Shown: in pieces, positions 42,719 through 52,933 of the stretch
Numbering within the stretch: position 1 is the first letter of the stretch
How the letters are laid out: each line of letters opens with the position of its first letter
NCBI GenBank assembly: GCA_020975725.1
Contig: QXJR01000012.1
Coordinates: 186,001 to 250,000, forward strand
Source: Picocystis sp. L7
Taxonomy: Eukaryota > Chlorophyta > Picocystophyceae > Picocystales > Picocystaceae
Direction: 5' to 3'
DNA: 64,000 nt
The notes under the pieces: model-generated
What the model was told of the DNA's origin: nothing
The model's input: only the letters and a program-made list of their open reading frames with translations
Databases searched by the model: none
Translations under genes and position numbers: made by a program

Positions 42719-44393
42719 TTACTGCAAGGCATGCACGAAAGCCATGAGATTGTCGACGTCGCGACGGTCGGATGGATAAGCCACGAACTCCTTGGCGCCT
42801 GCCTTGGGGAAAAAAACGATGCGAGGGAAGGTCTGCAGCTGGAAGCGGTCGGCCACGAACTCACGCTCCGTGTCCCCGCGGAATTTGGCCACACGAACCC
42901 CGCTGCCTTGCAACTGAGCAGCGACCTCCTCGTATGCAGGCTCCAATCCTTGGCAGAACTGGCACCATGGCGCGTAAATGACCGCCATGGTGGACACGTC
43001 GGCTCCAGCAGTGGCCATCTTCTCCATCTCGTCCTTGCTCACCTCCACCACGTTGCTCGAGGTGTACAAGTCACCAGCCTCCTCCTTGGCTCCCTCGACA
43101 GCCGAGTCCATCACGTTGCCAGAGTGCAAGCCACACTCTTTTGCGGTGGCATCTTCCCACCACCAGCGGCCTTCACGCTCGTGCTGGTTCGGTAGGACTG
43201 GGCGCGTGCATGGCTCGCAGCCAATAGAGTCGTACCCCTGGAAGTGAAGCTCGTTCAGAGGTACATCCATGGTTCGGAGGAACGCCCATGTCTCCGCCGA
43301 ACTCACATTGCTCACCGGATTGAACTTGACGAGGGAGCCTGGACCGTCCTTCCCATCAAAAACGGGATCAACTTGTACCACCGGAACAGCTGCACGGGTC
43401 CCTGGAGACTGATCCTTGCGTTGGCCGGTGATCCATGCGTTGAGGCCTCTCAGTGCCCTGCGCAGAGGACGAACCTTGCGGATCCTGCAGCATTCTTGAT
43501 GCCCGTCCTCGTAGAAGCTGAACATTCCTTTGGTACGCACCAACTCCTCTGTCTCTGCGGTGTCGGGAAACATGTACTCAATGTGGATCCCGTAGCGCTT
43601 CTCCACCTTGTCGAACAGTCGGTACGTCTCTGGGTTCAGCCTGCCGGTGTCCAAAGAAAAGACTCGAAATGGACGTCCGGTCAGGTGTGCATATTCAATC
43701 ACGGCCACGTCCTCAGCTCCAGAGAACGCGATCGCAACTTCATCCCCGAACGTTTTCAATGCCTGCATGCAAGAGCACATTTCCGTTTTTTTTCCAATCC
43801 GAATCCATGTTGGAAAGAGCGCGAGATATGGTCGTGGAGTATCGAGTCCGATAGAGAGCCCGTACCGCGGCCACACGGGACCAGCGCGATAACGTCGGAA
43901 GAACCACGGTCAGTCATTGGACGTCCTGGGGTCTGTTCCGTCGCATGCTCATCTCGTTGCGGCGAGAAACCGTCCTGGTGTTCGTTTCGTTGCATCGGGA
44001 TGGCGTCTGGCGAGTCCTTTTTTCTCGCAAAGTGCTGGTGCTGGAGGCTCCACCACCCTGACCCGGAAGGAGAGCACCACCTTCGACTCGAGCGCGTGCT
44101 TGCATTTCGTTCGTGCTTCGACCAGCCTCTGCCGTTCGTTTCTTCGCCTACTCTTTTCCACCCGTTCGCCACCTTCGTTTCGGTTTTCGAGCGCTTACGT
44201 AGTCGATGATTTCCAGCGGCGAGGCTTCGTCGAGCTCTTTCGCGACTTGGTCCCACTCCGCCGTGGGTGCGGCGGCCGCTGCGTGCACGCGTTTGGGTTC
44301 GGCACGCGCCTGGACGTTCCCACGTCTTCCAGCACGCCTGCACGTTCCCATCGGCCCTCCCACGCGCGCTTGTTTGGCCATGGCGGCGGCCAT
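42719..44393 (-). CDS. APR: APS reductase with C-terminal thioredoxin domain (2 exons)
   Basis: Plant-type APS reductase reduces APS to sulfite using glutathione through its own thioredoxin-like domain. Exons are 44393-44199 and 43762-42719 (412 aa). The 436-bp intron (GTAAGC donor, TGCATGCAG acceptor) joins ASPLEIIDY to [20 protein letters not shown] in phase. The reductase part shows the AFSGAEDV loop, [18 protein letters not shown], and the iron-sulfur cysteines in QECCRIRKV and IGCEPCTRP. The tail KECGLH holds the catalytic Cys. The C-terminal domain (about residues 300-412) has [15 protein letters not shown], a CxxC redox site (plants have WCPFC). The first exon encodes [13 protein letters not shown] and further Arg/Ala residues, a likely plastid transit peptide. 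Its intron is clearly longer than others in the window. Confidence 0.93.
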
Positions 44394-45734
44394 CGCTTCG
44401 TCGAAAGTGGTGCGAAAGCGTCGGCTTCGTCGGATCCTTCGTTTGGACTCGTGGTGGAGAAGGGCCGAAGTGGGATGGGGGAACAACGGAGGCACGCGAT
44501 TGGTGGAGAAGGAGGGTCGGAGACAAAGACGGAGGGGGATTGGTGGAAGGGGACGGCGAACCAATGGGAAGGGAGGAAAGGGGTCACGGGGGGGGGGTCC
44601 AGGGTCCTACTGGGATCCACGTGAGGGAAGAAGGGAGACCAGGAACCTTGGATGGATCCATAACTCCTCATTCCACAACAACGAATGTGTGGGAAGGTCA
44701 CACTGCACGACATCACGCTCGAGCGAGAACAAGAGCCTCCCCATCCAACACGTGAACATGCCACGTCAAGCGGTAGCCATGGCAGTGGCTTTCGACCCCA
44801 CTGACTTCAGAAGAGGAGACAGTTGATTCACCTGGTTCTGAGGCAATGCATTCACACACAGAGGGACAAGGAGCACTTCCATCCTTTCTGGACCATAAAT
44901 TCGGCCGAGAGGCATGCACGAGGCCAGCCCTTCACGGCAGTGGAAATGGACGGTTGCGTCAGAAGTTTCCACTGCCTCTCCTCTATCCGTCCAGGGCGTA
45001 GGCAAAGAAGAGAGTGTATAAAGGAATTTTAGCACATCCATCAGAAGTTGGAAAGGTGCAACACAACGTTCCGATCTCCCTCCAAATCGCTGTGAAAGAG
45101 ACGTTTCCCCCGGTTGCCATCCCGCCTAGCCGTTCATTCTGCTCAGGGGTAGGGAGACGTGCCGTGAAGCTGCTTGAGAAACACCAAGTCGGGATCATCT
45201 ACTGGGCAAGGGAGACGCGATGAATACACTCCTCACACCCACGCCAACGAAAAAGGAAGAGATGCCAGTCATTGCTAACTCCCCAAAACATGGAAGAGGA
45301 TTCTGCTCTGGCCTGGACATTGCAGTTGCTGCGCCACAACCTACCAGCCAAGTATGGTCAGTGATTCCTTACGTGCGAAAACTGTTTCAACTCCCATGGC
45401 TCGTTTGAAGGACAACCGGGATGCAGGCTATGCTAAACCAATTCCATCTTCCCCGACCACGACAACACCAACAGTCGTGGAGGGCTTCTTGATATCGATG
45501 CACACCCTTCTGCCGGCAACTTCCATCCCTCCAGAACGGATGCACCTGACCAATGGAAGATGCGCCAACGCACTCAAAGTCTGCAGCTTTGTTGAAGGAC
45601 TTGTAGTACAGGCAGCTACTGTGACTCTCTGTGCAGTGGATCAAATGCCAGAGATGTTGCGCACAGTGATTGCAATGTTTGGTCTGCCGTGCAATCTTGA
45701 TTGGATCAAGATATCTGCTGTGCACTTACAACTC
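44394..45734. other. Intergenic with an uncertain plus-strand open frame
   Basis: About 1.3 kb upstream of APR and beyond the stop of the SANT gene. A plus-strand frame at 45354-45752 (132 aa, with ALKVCSFVEGLVVQAATVTL and MLRTVIAMFGLPCNLDW) looks protein-like but matches no family I know and overlaps the SANT gene's 3' end by 18 bp. Other short frames (45014-45223 plus, 44983-45198 minus) are weaker. A small spliced gene cannot be excluded. Confidence 0.3.
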
Positions 45735-48700
45735 TCATTCTTCCATGGTTGATGGACCAGCACCATCATCCAACGCATTAGACTCATCAGGAGGAAGTGC
45801 AGGGGCATTGGAAGGGCCGCTGGCAGCACCAGGCATAAAATAATTCATACCGCCAAACTGGGCCACCTGAGCAGCAGCAGCTGCCTGAAGAATAGCAATC
45901 AAAGACGGGTCCATCGAAGAAAATGCTGCCGCTGCCTCTGGTGGCATCATTGGTCCAGTATGCCAACCGGCCTCAGTCTGGCCGAAAACGCCTCTGGAAG
46001 GTTGAAGTTCCGTAGGTTTAGGGGAATCAGGAAGGATGGTTTTCCCAAAAACCTGGACCCCATCGCTTTGTTCTGGCCCCTTTGATTCGCAATCCTGTTG
46101 GGCCGGGATTCCACCAGAAACAGGAGAAAATGCACTCATCTGCGCTCCACCAACAGACCATGAGCTTGATGATGGCAGTGGGAATGAATGAGACAGCTGT
46201 AACCGTGGCATGCTTCCCTGCTGAGTAAACGCAAGCTGGGTCAAATAAGGGTTTTGAGCACCTGCATAAAGAGCTGCGAGCGTTTCTGGATTCACAGAGG
46301 GTGAAGCACTTTGAACACGCTCTGGTGCAGATAACACGGCATCGTGATTCGGCACGTAAGGCTCTTGAAGAGAGTTGCTTTCATCTCTCCTTGGTTTCTT
46401 TGGCGGAACAGGCTCTACCTGTGGTTCCTCTGCGAGTCTTTTGGCCGGAGGCGGGCTGTCTGGGGTTTCTTTTTTCTTTGAGTCCTCTCCATGCTTCTGC
46501 TTGTAGCTTTGGAAGTAGTTTTTGACCTGCACGGGGGACTTGGTCTGGATCATCCCAGATATTGTCTTCCAGTCATGCCCATGTAGTTGGTAGAACGCAT
46601 GGAAATCTTCTTTTTCCTTCTGAGACCAGTGCGATACAGTGCGCTTTGTGACTTCGCTGACTTTAGGAGGTTGGCTGTGAACAAGTTCGTGAATGTCTTC
46701 CAAGCAAGCCTGAACTTCATCTTCAGTCTTACTCGAGAGTGCTTTGGCAATATCCAAAGCACAGGCACCATTCAGTTTGAAAGCTTTCAGGAATGCGTCC
46801 CTATCCTGCTTACTCCAGTCCTTTGATGCGGGTAATGACGAAAGGCCACCCCTTGCTTTCAGGAGGGCAACTACTGACTTGGGCTTGCCCTTATCCACAA
46901 GCTCCTTTGATTTCTCCGACTCAGCTGCCAGCTTTTCCAGAGACATGCTTTTCTTGTTAAGTGCCCAGAATGTCCTGATTGCAGAGGCTGAACGTGTCCC
47001 CATCTCGGCCGCAATAGCTTTGAAATCTTTACCATGAGTCTTGATTGCTTTCAAAAATGATTCCAGTTCCTGTGCATGCCAGCCATCTGCCTTTCCACCT
47101 TCCCTTTTCCCCTTATTTCTTTCCTTCTTTGGCTTTCCATCCAGGCTAGGTCCTGCAGTCCCTGATGAACGATTTGCTGCGGGAGGTTGCTTCTCACCAG
47201 GCACTTTAACCTTGCCAGTGTTAGCTGTGACATCCATATAGGTGCCTGATAGTTTCTTGGCCTCTGAGTAAAGCCTGCGCTTTTTCAGCTGCTGCTTCCG
47301 CCTAACATGCGCAAACTCCTCACTCTTCTGATTTCGGTAGTAGAACATGACACAGTCTTGACTCGTCCGCCCGGGTAAGAACGTAGCAATCTTCCTGAAA
47401 TCCTTGGTGTGCAGCAAATATTTCTCCTTGAAGATTTTTATCTCGTCTTCTTCCCAGGGCCTGCTTCTTAGTTCGTTCTCCCGTTCTTTTAAAGGATCAC
47501 GAATCAGACCGTTGTTAGAGGGAAAGTTGCAAATTTCTTTCTTCCTCTCATTGATGATCATGTCAGGGGTTTTCACAAGATGCTTCAACTCCTCAGATTT
47601 CTGTAGCTGCGCAATCACCTGCATTTCTTCATACTCTGACCGAACGATTCCAGAAAAACTAGATGTTGACCCACCTAACCTTGAAGATGTTCGTCGCTGA
47701 TCCCAGATGGGCCTGTTTGCATCAATAGCCTCCTTTTTAGCCTTCAGACCTGCCAAGCGCAGCTGCCACTGCTTCCACTTTTTCCTATATGTCAACCCTA
47801 GCATCAACCTCTGGTCGACCAATTTTTCCCTCTCCTCCAGCAAAATCTGCAAGAACAATGGGCGCAGTTGTTCGTGTCTCAAGGCATTCTGTTCAAACAG
47901 GGAACAGCACTGCACATCTGGTATTTCCTCCCTTTTTACGCGCCAGAGCGCTGAAGAGCGCCCAGCTTCTAGCTTCACGCCCCCATTCGTTGTCGGAGCC
48001 TCATCGGTTACTGGCAAGCCAATATCTCTGCACGCCTTCGCAGCCTTTTCTGCATTTGCCATCCAGACACGTTCAACGAGTTGCCTCCGTGCAACCGCAG
48101 CGTCTTCTTTGGACTCGAACAGCACCAGGACTTTCTGTTTGGGTGGCATGGATTCCTTGGCATATTTTTCAGTCAAATCACAAATTTGCTGATCGAGCTC
48201 CTTTTCTGCTGAGGAAAGTTCACTGACTTCTGTTTCTACTTTTTGTATCTGCTGGTCAACATCATCGATTTGCGTCATGATTGACTTTTTGCTTTGCTGC
48301 TGTTCCTGTAATGCTTTAAGCTGGATTTCCTTTTCGGTCATCATCTGCTTGGACGTTGAACGAGCCATCTGTGGGTGCAAAGAGAGACCTGCTGCTTGCT
48401 TTGGTTTTACTGTTGCTTGCAAGTCCTGTTGCCTTGTCGAATGGTCCTGGAGAGTGGATTCCTGCTGCTCAAGCGAACCCTTTATGCAGACAGCCACACT
48501 CGCATCACTAGTGGAATTATGATTTCGAGGCATCCTGTCTTCACCCAAGCCCCTCGTCGTATCCTGAAAACTTTGCGGTCGTTCATGCATTGCTTGCACA
48601 GGGTTACTGGATGTCACTCCACTTGACTGTTGAAAAGAAACGCGGGTAGGTGCGGTGTCCTCATCGATTTTTATCTGCAAGTGCTGCGGATGGGAAGCAT

Positions 48701-49409
48701 TTTCTGTTTCCCCCTTGGGTGCACAGGAAGTCGGGGTGTTTGTTTGCAATTTAGCAAGTCCTTGGCCCCATCCGAGGTGTTTCCGTTTGCTAGGCTCCAG
48801 TGTTGGGCTGAGCATGCTACGAAGGTCTTCCAGGTCTGCATGACGGGGCTCGGCTTTCACCTGCAGTCCCAAGTCTCCCCTGGTACCCAGCTGCCCTTCC
48901 TCTTCTTCTTCCTCTTCCTTTTTCATGCCTGCATCTCCTCTGTGCACCCTTGCATCCATGGCGAACTGGCCGTGTTGTCGTGTGTATGGCATTGGTGCAG
49001 AGTGGCTTGGTCCTGGCAGAGTTGACTTGGTGTGGCTTGGGAGGGGTGGAATCCCTGTGGTTGATGGGGGAGGTGGTGGTAGCCTGCTTGATCCACCTTG
49101 AGCAGAAGGCATCATGTGCGTGCGAGCGGGTGCTTTTGGGTGCACGGGCGGTGGCGGTGGCGGTGGTGGCGGTGGTGGACCACGCAGCCTGGCGTGTAGC
49201 GGCGGTGGACCGCTCTCTCGATGTCCGCCTCGGGATTCCGCTCTTGCGAATGGAGGCGGTGGCGGACGAGGTCCGCGCGATCCATAACTCGAAGGAGCCG
49301 GAGCCGGAGCCGGAGGTGCTGCGTGTGGGTGTGGCGCTTCCGGCCAACGATTCCGCCGCAAAGGCGGTGGTGGACCGACGGGCAAGCTGCCTCTCGTTCG
49401 ATCCTGCAC
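45735..49409 (-). CDS. NCoR/SMRT- and POWERDRESS-like multi-SANT protein
   Basis: A 1224-aa nuclear corepressor-like protein. After a Pro-rich N-terminus with a run of ten prolines and a coiled-coil-like Gln/Glu segment (about residues 350-420), four SANT/Myb domains follow. The first is near residue 655 (WEEDEIKIFKEKYLLHTKDF), preceded by KEICNFPSNNGLIRDP as in NCoR. The others are near 780 (AQELESFLKAIKTHGKDFKA), 863 (SKQDRDAFLKAFKLNGACAL) and 930 (SHWSQKEKEDFHAFYQLHGH). In animals the first SANT region belongs to a deacetylase-activating domain that binds HDAC3; in plants POWERDRESS works with HDA9. A role in histone deacetylation is therefore inferred. The C-terminus is disordered and Pro/Ser-rich. 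Intronless; the start is the first ATG of the frame. Confidence 0.82.
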   Translation of the reverse strand: MQDRTRGSLPVGPPPPLRRNRWPEAPHPHAAPPAPAPAPSSYGSRGPRPPPPPFARAESRGGHRESGPPPLHARLRGPPPPPPPPPPPVHPKAPARTHMMPSAQGGSSRLPPPPPSTTGIPPLPSHTKSTLPGPSHSAPMPYTRQHGQFAMDARVHRGDAGMKKEEEEEEEGQLGTRGDLGLQVKAEPRHADLEDLRSMLSPTLEPSKRKHLGWGQGLAKLQTNTPTSCAPKGETENASHPQHLQIKIDEDTAPTRVSFQQSSGVTSSNPVQAMHERPQSFQDTTRGLGEDRMPRNHNSTSDASVAVCIKGSLEQQESTLQDHSTRQQDLQATVKPKQAAGLSLHPQMARSTSKQMMTEKEIQLKALQEQQQSKKSIMTQIDDVDQQIQKVETEVSELSSAEKELDQQICDLTEKYAKESMPPKQKVLVLFESKEDAAVARRQLVERVWMANAEKAAKACRDIGLPVTDEAPTTNGGVKLEAGRSSALWRVKREEIPDVQCCSLFEQNALRHEQLRPLFLQILLEEREKLVDQRLMLGLTYRKKWKQWQLRLAGLKAKKEAIDANRPIWDQRRTSSRLGGSTSSFSGIVRSEYEEMQVIAQLQKSEELKHLVKTPDMIINERKKEICNFPSNNGLIRDPLKERENELRSRPWEEDEIKIFKEKYLLHTKDFRKIATFLPGRTSQDCVMFYYRNQKSEEFAHVRRKQQLKKRRLYSEAKKLSGTYMDVTANTGKVKVPGEKQPPAANRSSGTAGPSLDGKPKKERNKGKREGGKADGWHAQELESFLKAIKTHGKDFKAIAAEMGTRSASAIRTFWALNKKSMSLEKLAAESEKSKELVDKGKPKSVVALLKARGGLSSLPASKDWSKQDRDAFLKAFKLNGACALDIAKALSSKTEDEVQACLEDIHELVHSQPPKVSEVTKRTVSHWSQKEKEDFHAFYQLHGHDWKTISGMIQTKSPVQVKNYFQSYKQKHGEDSKKKETPDSPPPAKRLAEEPQVEPVPPKKPRRDESNSLQEPYVPNHDAVLSAPERVQSASPSVNPETLAALYAGAQNPYLTQLAFTQQGSMPRLQLSHSFPLPSSSSWSVGGAQMSAFSPVSGGIPAQQDCESKGPEQSDGVQVFGKTILPDSPKPTELQPSRGVFGQTEAGWHTGPMMPPEAAAAFSSMDPSLIAILQAAAAAQVAQFGGMNYFMPGAASGPSNAPALPPDESNALDDGAGPSTMEE

Positions 49410-50262
49410 GTCAAAGGCGTTCGTACACGCGCGTCAGCAAGTCCTTCCTTCTCTGACGCGCGAAAACAAGGCGCGAGACGAAACCACGTGCGTGTCTCCT
49501 TCTCCATCCGCCTGCAGTGGTCGGTCTTCTCTCGTCCTGCAGGTGCAGGACGTCTTTGCCGCACCAGCACATCCATGCACCTCCGTCACGTGCGCAGGAC
49601 CTCTTCCGAAGCGCTTTTCGCGGTTCGTGACGCCTTTCGTCGGCTCAGCACGCCACCAGGTTCCGTCCCAGGCGCGTTTTCCTTCGTCGCTGCGGACGCA
49701 CCTGCGGAGGTGGAGCGTTCCTGGCTCGTTCCAGGCGCGCGTAGATGGGTCTGGGAGGCGGTGCGCCTTCGTCTCCCATGTCTTCGCGTGTCGAAGAGGC
49801 GCTTCCGAAGGCGCGCGAAGGCGCGTGTGTCGCGACGAAGAGCGATGTCGAATGTGATGGACACGAGCTCCCTCGCTCCCACTGGCCCAGACCGTCCTCC
49901 GGAGCGAGGGGAAGAAAGCGGACCGATGCGAGAGGGAGAGGAAGGAGAAACGGGTCGAGATGGTGCAGGAGGCGACGAGGAATGGCAGGGACCGCGAAGA
50001 CCGTAGGGAATGGCGGTCTTTCGAGGGAAGGGGGAGCGGTCCATGCGGTCTTTGGACGGTCCACGGGAGACCGCGTTTGAGAGGCGTGGAGAGGATCCTC
50101 CCCTCGGATTCCCGTTCGGGGACCGACGGTCCTTCCTCGAGACGTGGACAGGAGGACGAAGCAGGCGTCCACGACACGTCGCAACAGGCGCCATTTGTCG
50201 AAGCATCGCGGCGCGTTCGAGGCTGAAAAGCGCGGTGGACGGTGATCAGAGCCAGGCACACC
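49410..50262. other. Divergent GC-rich intergenic region
   Basis: About 850 bp between the SANT gene (minus) and HMCES (plus). Long overlapping frames on both strands are Arg/Ser-rich and carry no domain. It is probably the promoters and 5' UTRs. Confidence 0.45.
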
Positions 50263-51033
50263 ATGTGCGGACGTCTCTGCTGCGCCCTGTCGCCCGAACA
50301 AGTGCGCCAGGCCGCGCAGGTGTCGAAGGAAGCCCACTGGGACGGTGAAGAAAGGTTCCATGGACAATACAACGTGCCTCCAGGCGGTGCTGTGCCTTGC
50401 GTGCGGATGGACGGATCCGGCGCACGGTCCTTGCACACCGTGTCCTTCGGCATGCCCTTCGAAGACGGTCGACTGCGCATCAATGCACGGGTGGAAGGCC
50501 TGCAGCGCTTGGCCCAGTGGCGCAAGCTGCTGCAGAGCGGTCGTGGCGTGGTGTACTGTCGCGGATTCTTCGAATGGGAACACGACAAGGACGGTCAGAA
50601 GCGTCCCCACTACGTGCACGCTGCTGACGGCGGTGTGATGGCCATCGCAGCGTTGTGCGACGAAGAAGGACACGCCGTGTTGATCACCTCCGATGCTTGC
50701 GAGAGCCTACGTTGGCTGCACGAACGCATGCCATGCCTGCTACCATGCGAATCTCGCCTCCAAGGATGGCTGGAAGGTCGACAGGACGCGTCTTCGCCGC
50801 GTCGTGGGGACGGTCTGGCGTGGCATGCGGTCACACGTCGGGTGGGACGCGTCAGCACCCAAGGTCCAGACTGCATCGCCAAGCTGGACGACGACCAGGT
50901 GCATCGGGAAGCACGCGTGGAGGCCAGCAGGAAAGGTTGGCGTGAGAAGGCGGCCTTGGATCCGCAGCAGAAGCGCATCCAGCAGTTCTTCTCAGCGTCA
51001 CCCACCAAGCGATCCAAGCCTGATCCCCATTGA
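50263..51033 (+). CDS. HMCES: HMCES, SRAP-domain abasic-site DNA-protein crosslinker
   Basis: HMCES/YedK proteins covalently shield abasic sites in single-stranded DNA by linking to Cys2. The 256-aa product starts MCGRLCCALSPEQVRQAA, so the start at 50263 puts the catalytic Cys at position 2; the frame is open seven codons upstream but would bury it. Other SRAP residues are RINARVEGL (conserved Asn/Arg), RGFFEWEHDKDGQKRPHYVH (Glu of the active site) and LHERMPCLL (catalytic His). After the domain the tail has QKRIQQFF near residues 236-243, which fits a PCNA-interacting PIP box, followed by a basic TKRS. It is intronless and GC-rich and lies 213 bp before the SMP/C2 gene. Confidence 0.92.
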   Translation: MCGRLCCALSPEQVRQAAQVSKEAHWDGEERFHGQYNVPPGGAVPCVRMDGSGARSLHTVSFGMPFEDGRLRINARVEGLQRLAQWRKLLQSGRGVVYCRGFFEWEHDKDGQKRPHYVHAADGGVMAIAALCDEEGHAVLITSDACESLRWLHERMPCLLPCESRLQGWLEGRQDASSPRRGDGLAWHAVTRRVGRVSTQGPDCIAKLDDDQVHREARVEASRKGWREKAALDPQQKRIQQFFSASPTKRSKPDPH

Positions 51034-51246
51034 TCCGAATGGATCCGTGGATCCACCCACAAGATCGGATCGAAGTGGATCATCCCTCGAATCCGTCCCC
51101 CTCCCCCAGTCGGACCGTTGGATGGCCCTTCCCGAAGCTTTTCCCTTTCGTCGCGGGCTCTGGCGGGTCTAACCGATCCCGATCGGAAGGTCCCCAAACG
51201 AGGATCCAAGGATCGAACCCGAAGGAAGGATTTTCGAAACGAAGGG

Positions 51247-52875
51247 ATGGTGGAGCGATGGCTGACCTTGGCGTCCATGGCCTGCGCTTGGCTGCAATGG
51301 TGGGCGCTCTGCGGCTTCCTCCTGGGCGTGGCGGTGACTCTCTCCGCGTGGAAGAAGGAGAGAAGGAGGGAAGCTGTCGGAGACGCCGCCTCGGCACTGG
51401 CCAGGGCCAACATGGCAGGCCTGGAATCTGCACTAGGCGTCCTCCCAGCCTTCCTCCTGTTCCCAGACTATGAGAAAGTGCACTGGTTGAATCGAGTGGT
51501 CGAAAAGGTGTGGCCTCTCCTGTCCAAGGCTACCTCCAACACAGTTCCAGGCTTGATCCAACCCCTCCTGGACGAACGCTGCCCACCAGGAATTTCGCAT
51601 GTTAAAATCAAGGAAATTCAGCCTGGGACCCAATCTCCGGTGCTGGGTGGAATCAAGTCCACCATCACACAAGCAAACGAGGTCATCTTAGACGTGGACT
51701 TCAAGTGGGGGGGAAACCAACGTGTGATATTGGATGTCCGCCAAACGCAGAGCAGAGTTTGGCTGAGGATCTCGTTGGAGCGACTGCTGGCCTTTGGACG
51801 TATCCGCGTTGTCTTCACGCCGCTGATCGCAGACTGGCCACTCTTTGCCCAAGTGCAAGTGTCCCTCCTGGACGAACCCACAATTGACTTCACCATGAAT
51901 GCCCTCGGTGGCGCACTTACCGCGATTCCAGGCCTGGAAGAAACTTTGCAGAAATTCATTAGGCAGATTCTCCATGAGAAAATGGTGTGGCCAAAGGCCT
52001 TAGTGATTCCTGTAAAGGAAGGCAATTTCGAAACACTTCCGCAATACCACGGAGTTTTGTTCCTGAGGTTGGTTCGAGCAGTTGGCTTGAAGCATGTTGC
52101 CGAGGACAACGTGTTTCGGGTCCCTTTCAATCTCATGGACCCTTTTGTTGTACTGAAAGTACGCGACCACCGTCGAGTTTCAACCCCAGTGTACAGGAAT
52201 GAGCGCAATCCAGCTTTCAACATGGAAACCATGTTTCTGGTGGATGATCCTCAACAACAACTACTCACGCTCCAACTTTATGACTACAACCTGTTCACTG
52301 AGGACGAGCACATTGGCACAATCACACTTCCCCTCCACAGCTTGGTACCAGATGTTCCATCCAGCTTCGAGCAAAACGTCATTGGCGAAAAGTTTGGAAC
52401 CACGTACATGTGTGGGCAAGTCCATTTCGAAGCTTTGTACATGCCATACAAAGGTAAACTCACTTGGGACTTCCCCGAAGGCTGGGGGAGTTTCTCCCAG
52501 AGCTCTGTCCTGTTTGTCATGGTGAGTCGGGCACAAGGACTTGGGTACAAAAGAAGATTTGCACCGTCCATTCCGAGGACGTATGTTTCATGTGGCAGAC
52601 AGCTGAAAGCCACCAAAGCTTGCAAGGGTACACGCGATCCAGTATGGGATGAACAATTGGAATTTGTCGGGATAGATGTGACCTTGTGCAAATGCATCAG
52701 GGTCGAGATTTACTGCATGACCAGGCTGGGCAGAAAGGGGCCACTGTTAGGGTGGGTGGAAGTGGCCATTTCATCCGTTCAAGCCAGTGGAGGTAAGCTA
52801 ACAGATATTTTTAAGCTGAATGGAACTTCAAAGGGTGAAATAATCCTTACCCTTACACTTACTGGAGCGGTGTAA
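51247..52875 (+). CDS. Synaptotagmin/E-Syt-like SMP and C2 domain protein
   Basis: A lipid-transfer tether expected at ER-plasma membrane contact sites. The 542-aa product has an N-terminal membrane helix (ALCGFLLGVAVTLSA, about residues 20-35). An SMP domain follows (about 75-255: KVHWLNRVVEKVWPLL, VKIKEIQPGTQSPVLGGIKS, GLEETLQKFIRQIL), then a C2 domain (about 265-400: GVLFLRLVRAVGLKH, NERNPAFNMETMFLV, LTLQLYDYNLFTEDEHIG). A second, weaker C2 follows (about 415-540: CKGTRDPVWDEQLEFVG). Acidic calcium-binding residues are partly kept in the first C2 and mostly absent in the second. Length and order match plant SYT1. The start at 51247 places the membrane helix close to the N-terminus; the frame extends to 51118. 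Confidence 0.88.
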   Translation: MVERWLTLASMACAWLQWWALCGFLLGVAVTLSAWKKERRREAVGDAASALARANMAGLESALGVLPAFLLFPDYEKVHWLNRVVEKVWPLLSKATSNTVPGLIQPLLDERCPPGISHVKIKEIQPGTQSPVLGGIKSTITQANEVILDVDFKWGGNQRVILDVRQTQSRVWLRISLERLLAFGRIRVVFTPLIADWPLFAQVQVSLLDEPTIDFTMNALGGALTAIPGLEETLQKFIRQILHEKMVWPKALVIPVKEGNFETLPQYHGVLFLRLVRAVGLKHVAEDNVFRVPFNLMDPFVVLKVRDHRRVSTPVYRNERNPAFNMETMFLVDDPQQQLLTLQLYDYNLFTEDEHIGTITLPLHSLVPDVPSSFEQNVIGEKFGTTYMCGQVHFEALYMPYKGKLTWDFPEGWGSFSQSSVLFVMVSRAQGLGYKRRFAPSIPRTYVSCGRQLKATKACKGTRDPVWDEQLEFVGIDVTLCKCIRVEIYCMTRLGRKGPLLGWVEVAISSVQASGGKLTDIFKLNGTSKGEIILTLTLTGAV

Positions 52876-52933
52876 TAATGCATTGGTGCCGAGGTTGTAG
52901 AAACTACCCCCAAACATGTCCTCGGGTACACTC

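Noticed and set aside
49434-50588. 384-aa minus-strand frame over HMCES and its upstream region
   Set aside because: Low-complexity Arg/Ser/Pro composition without domains; it overlaps the clear HMCES gene on plus.
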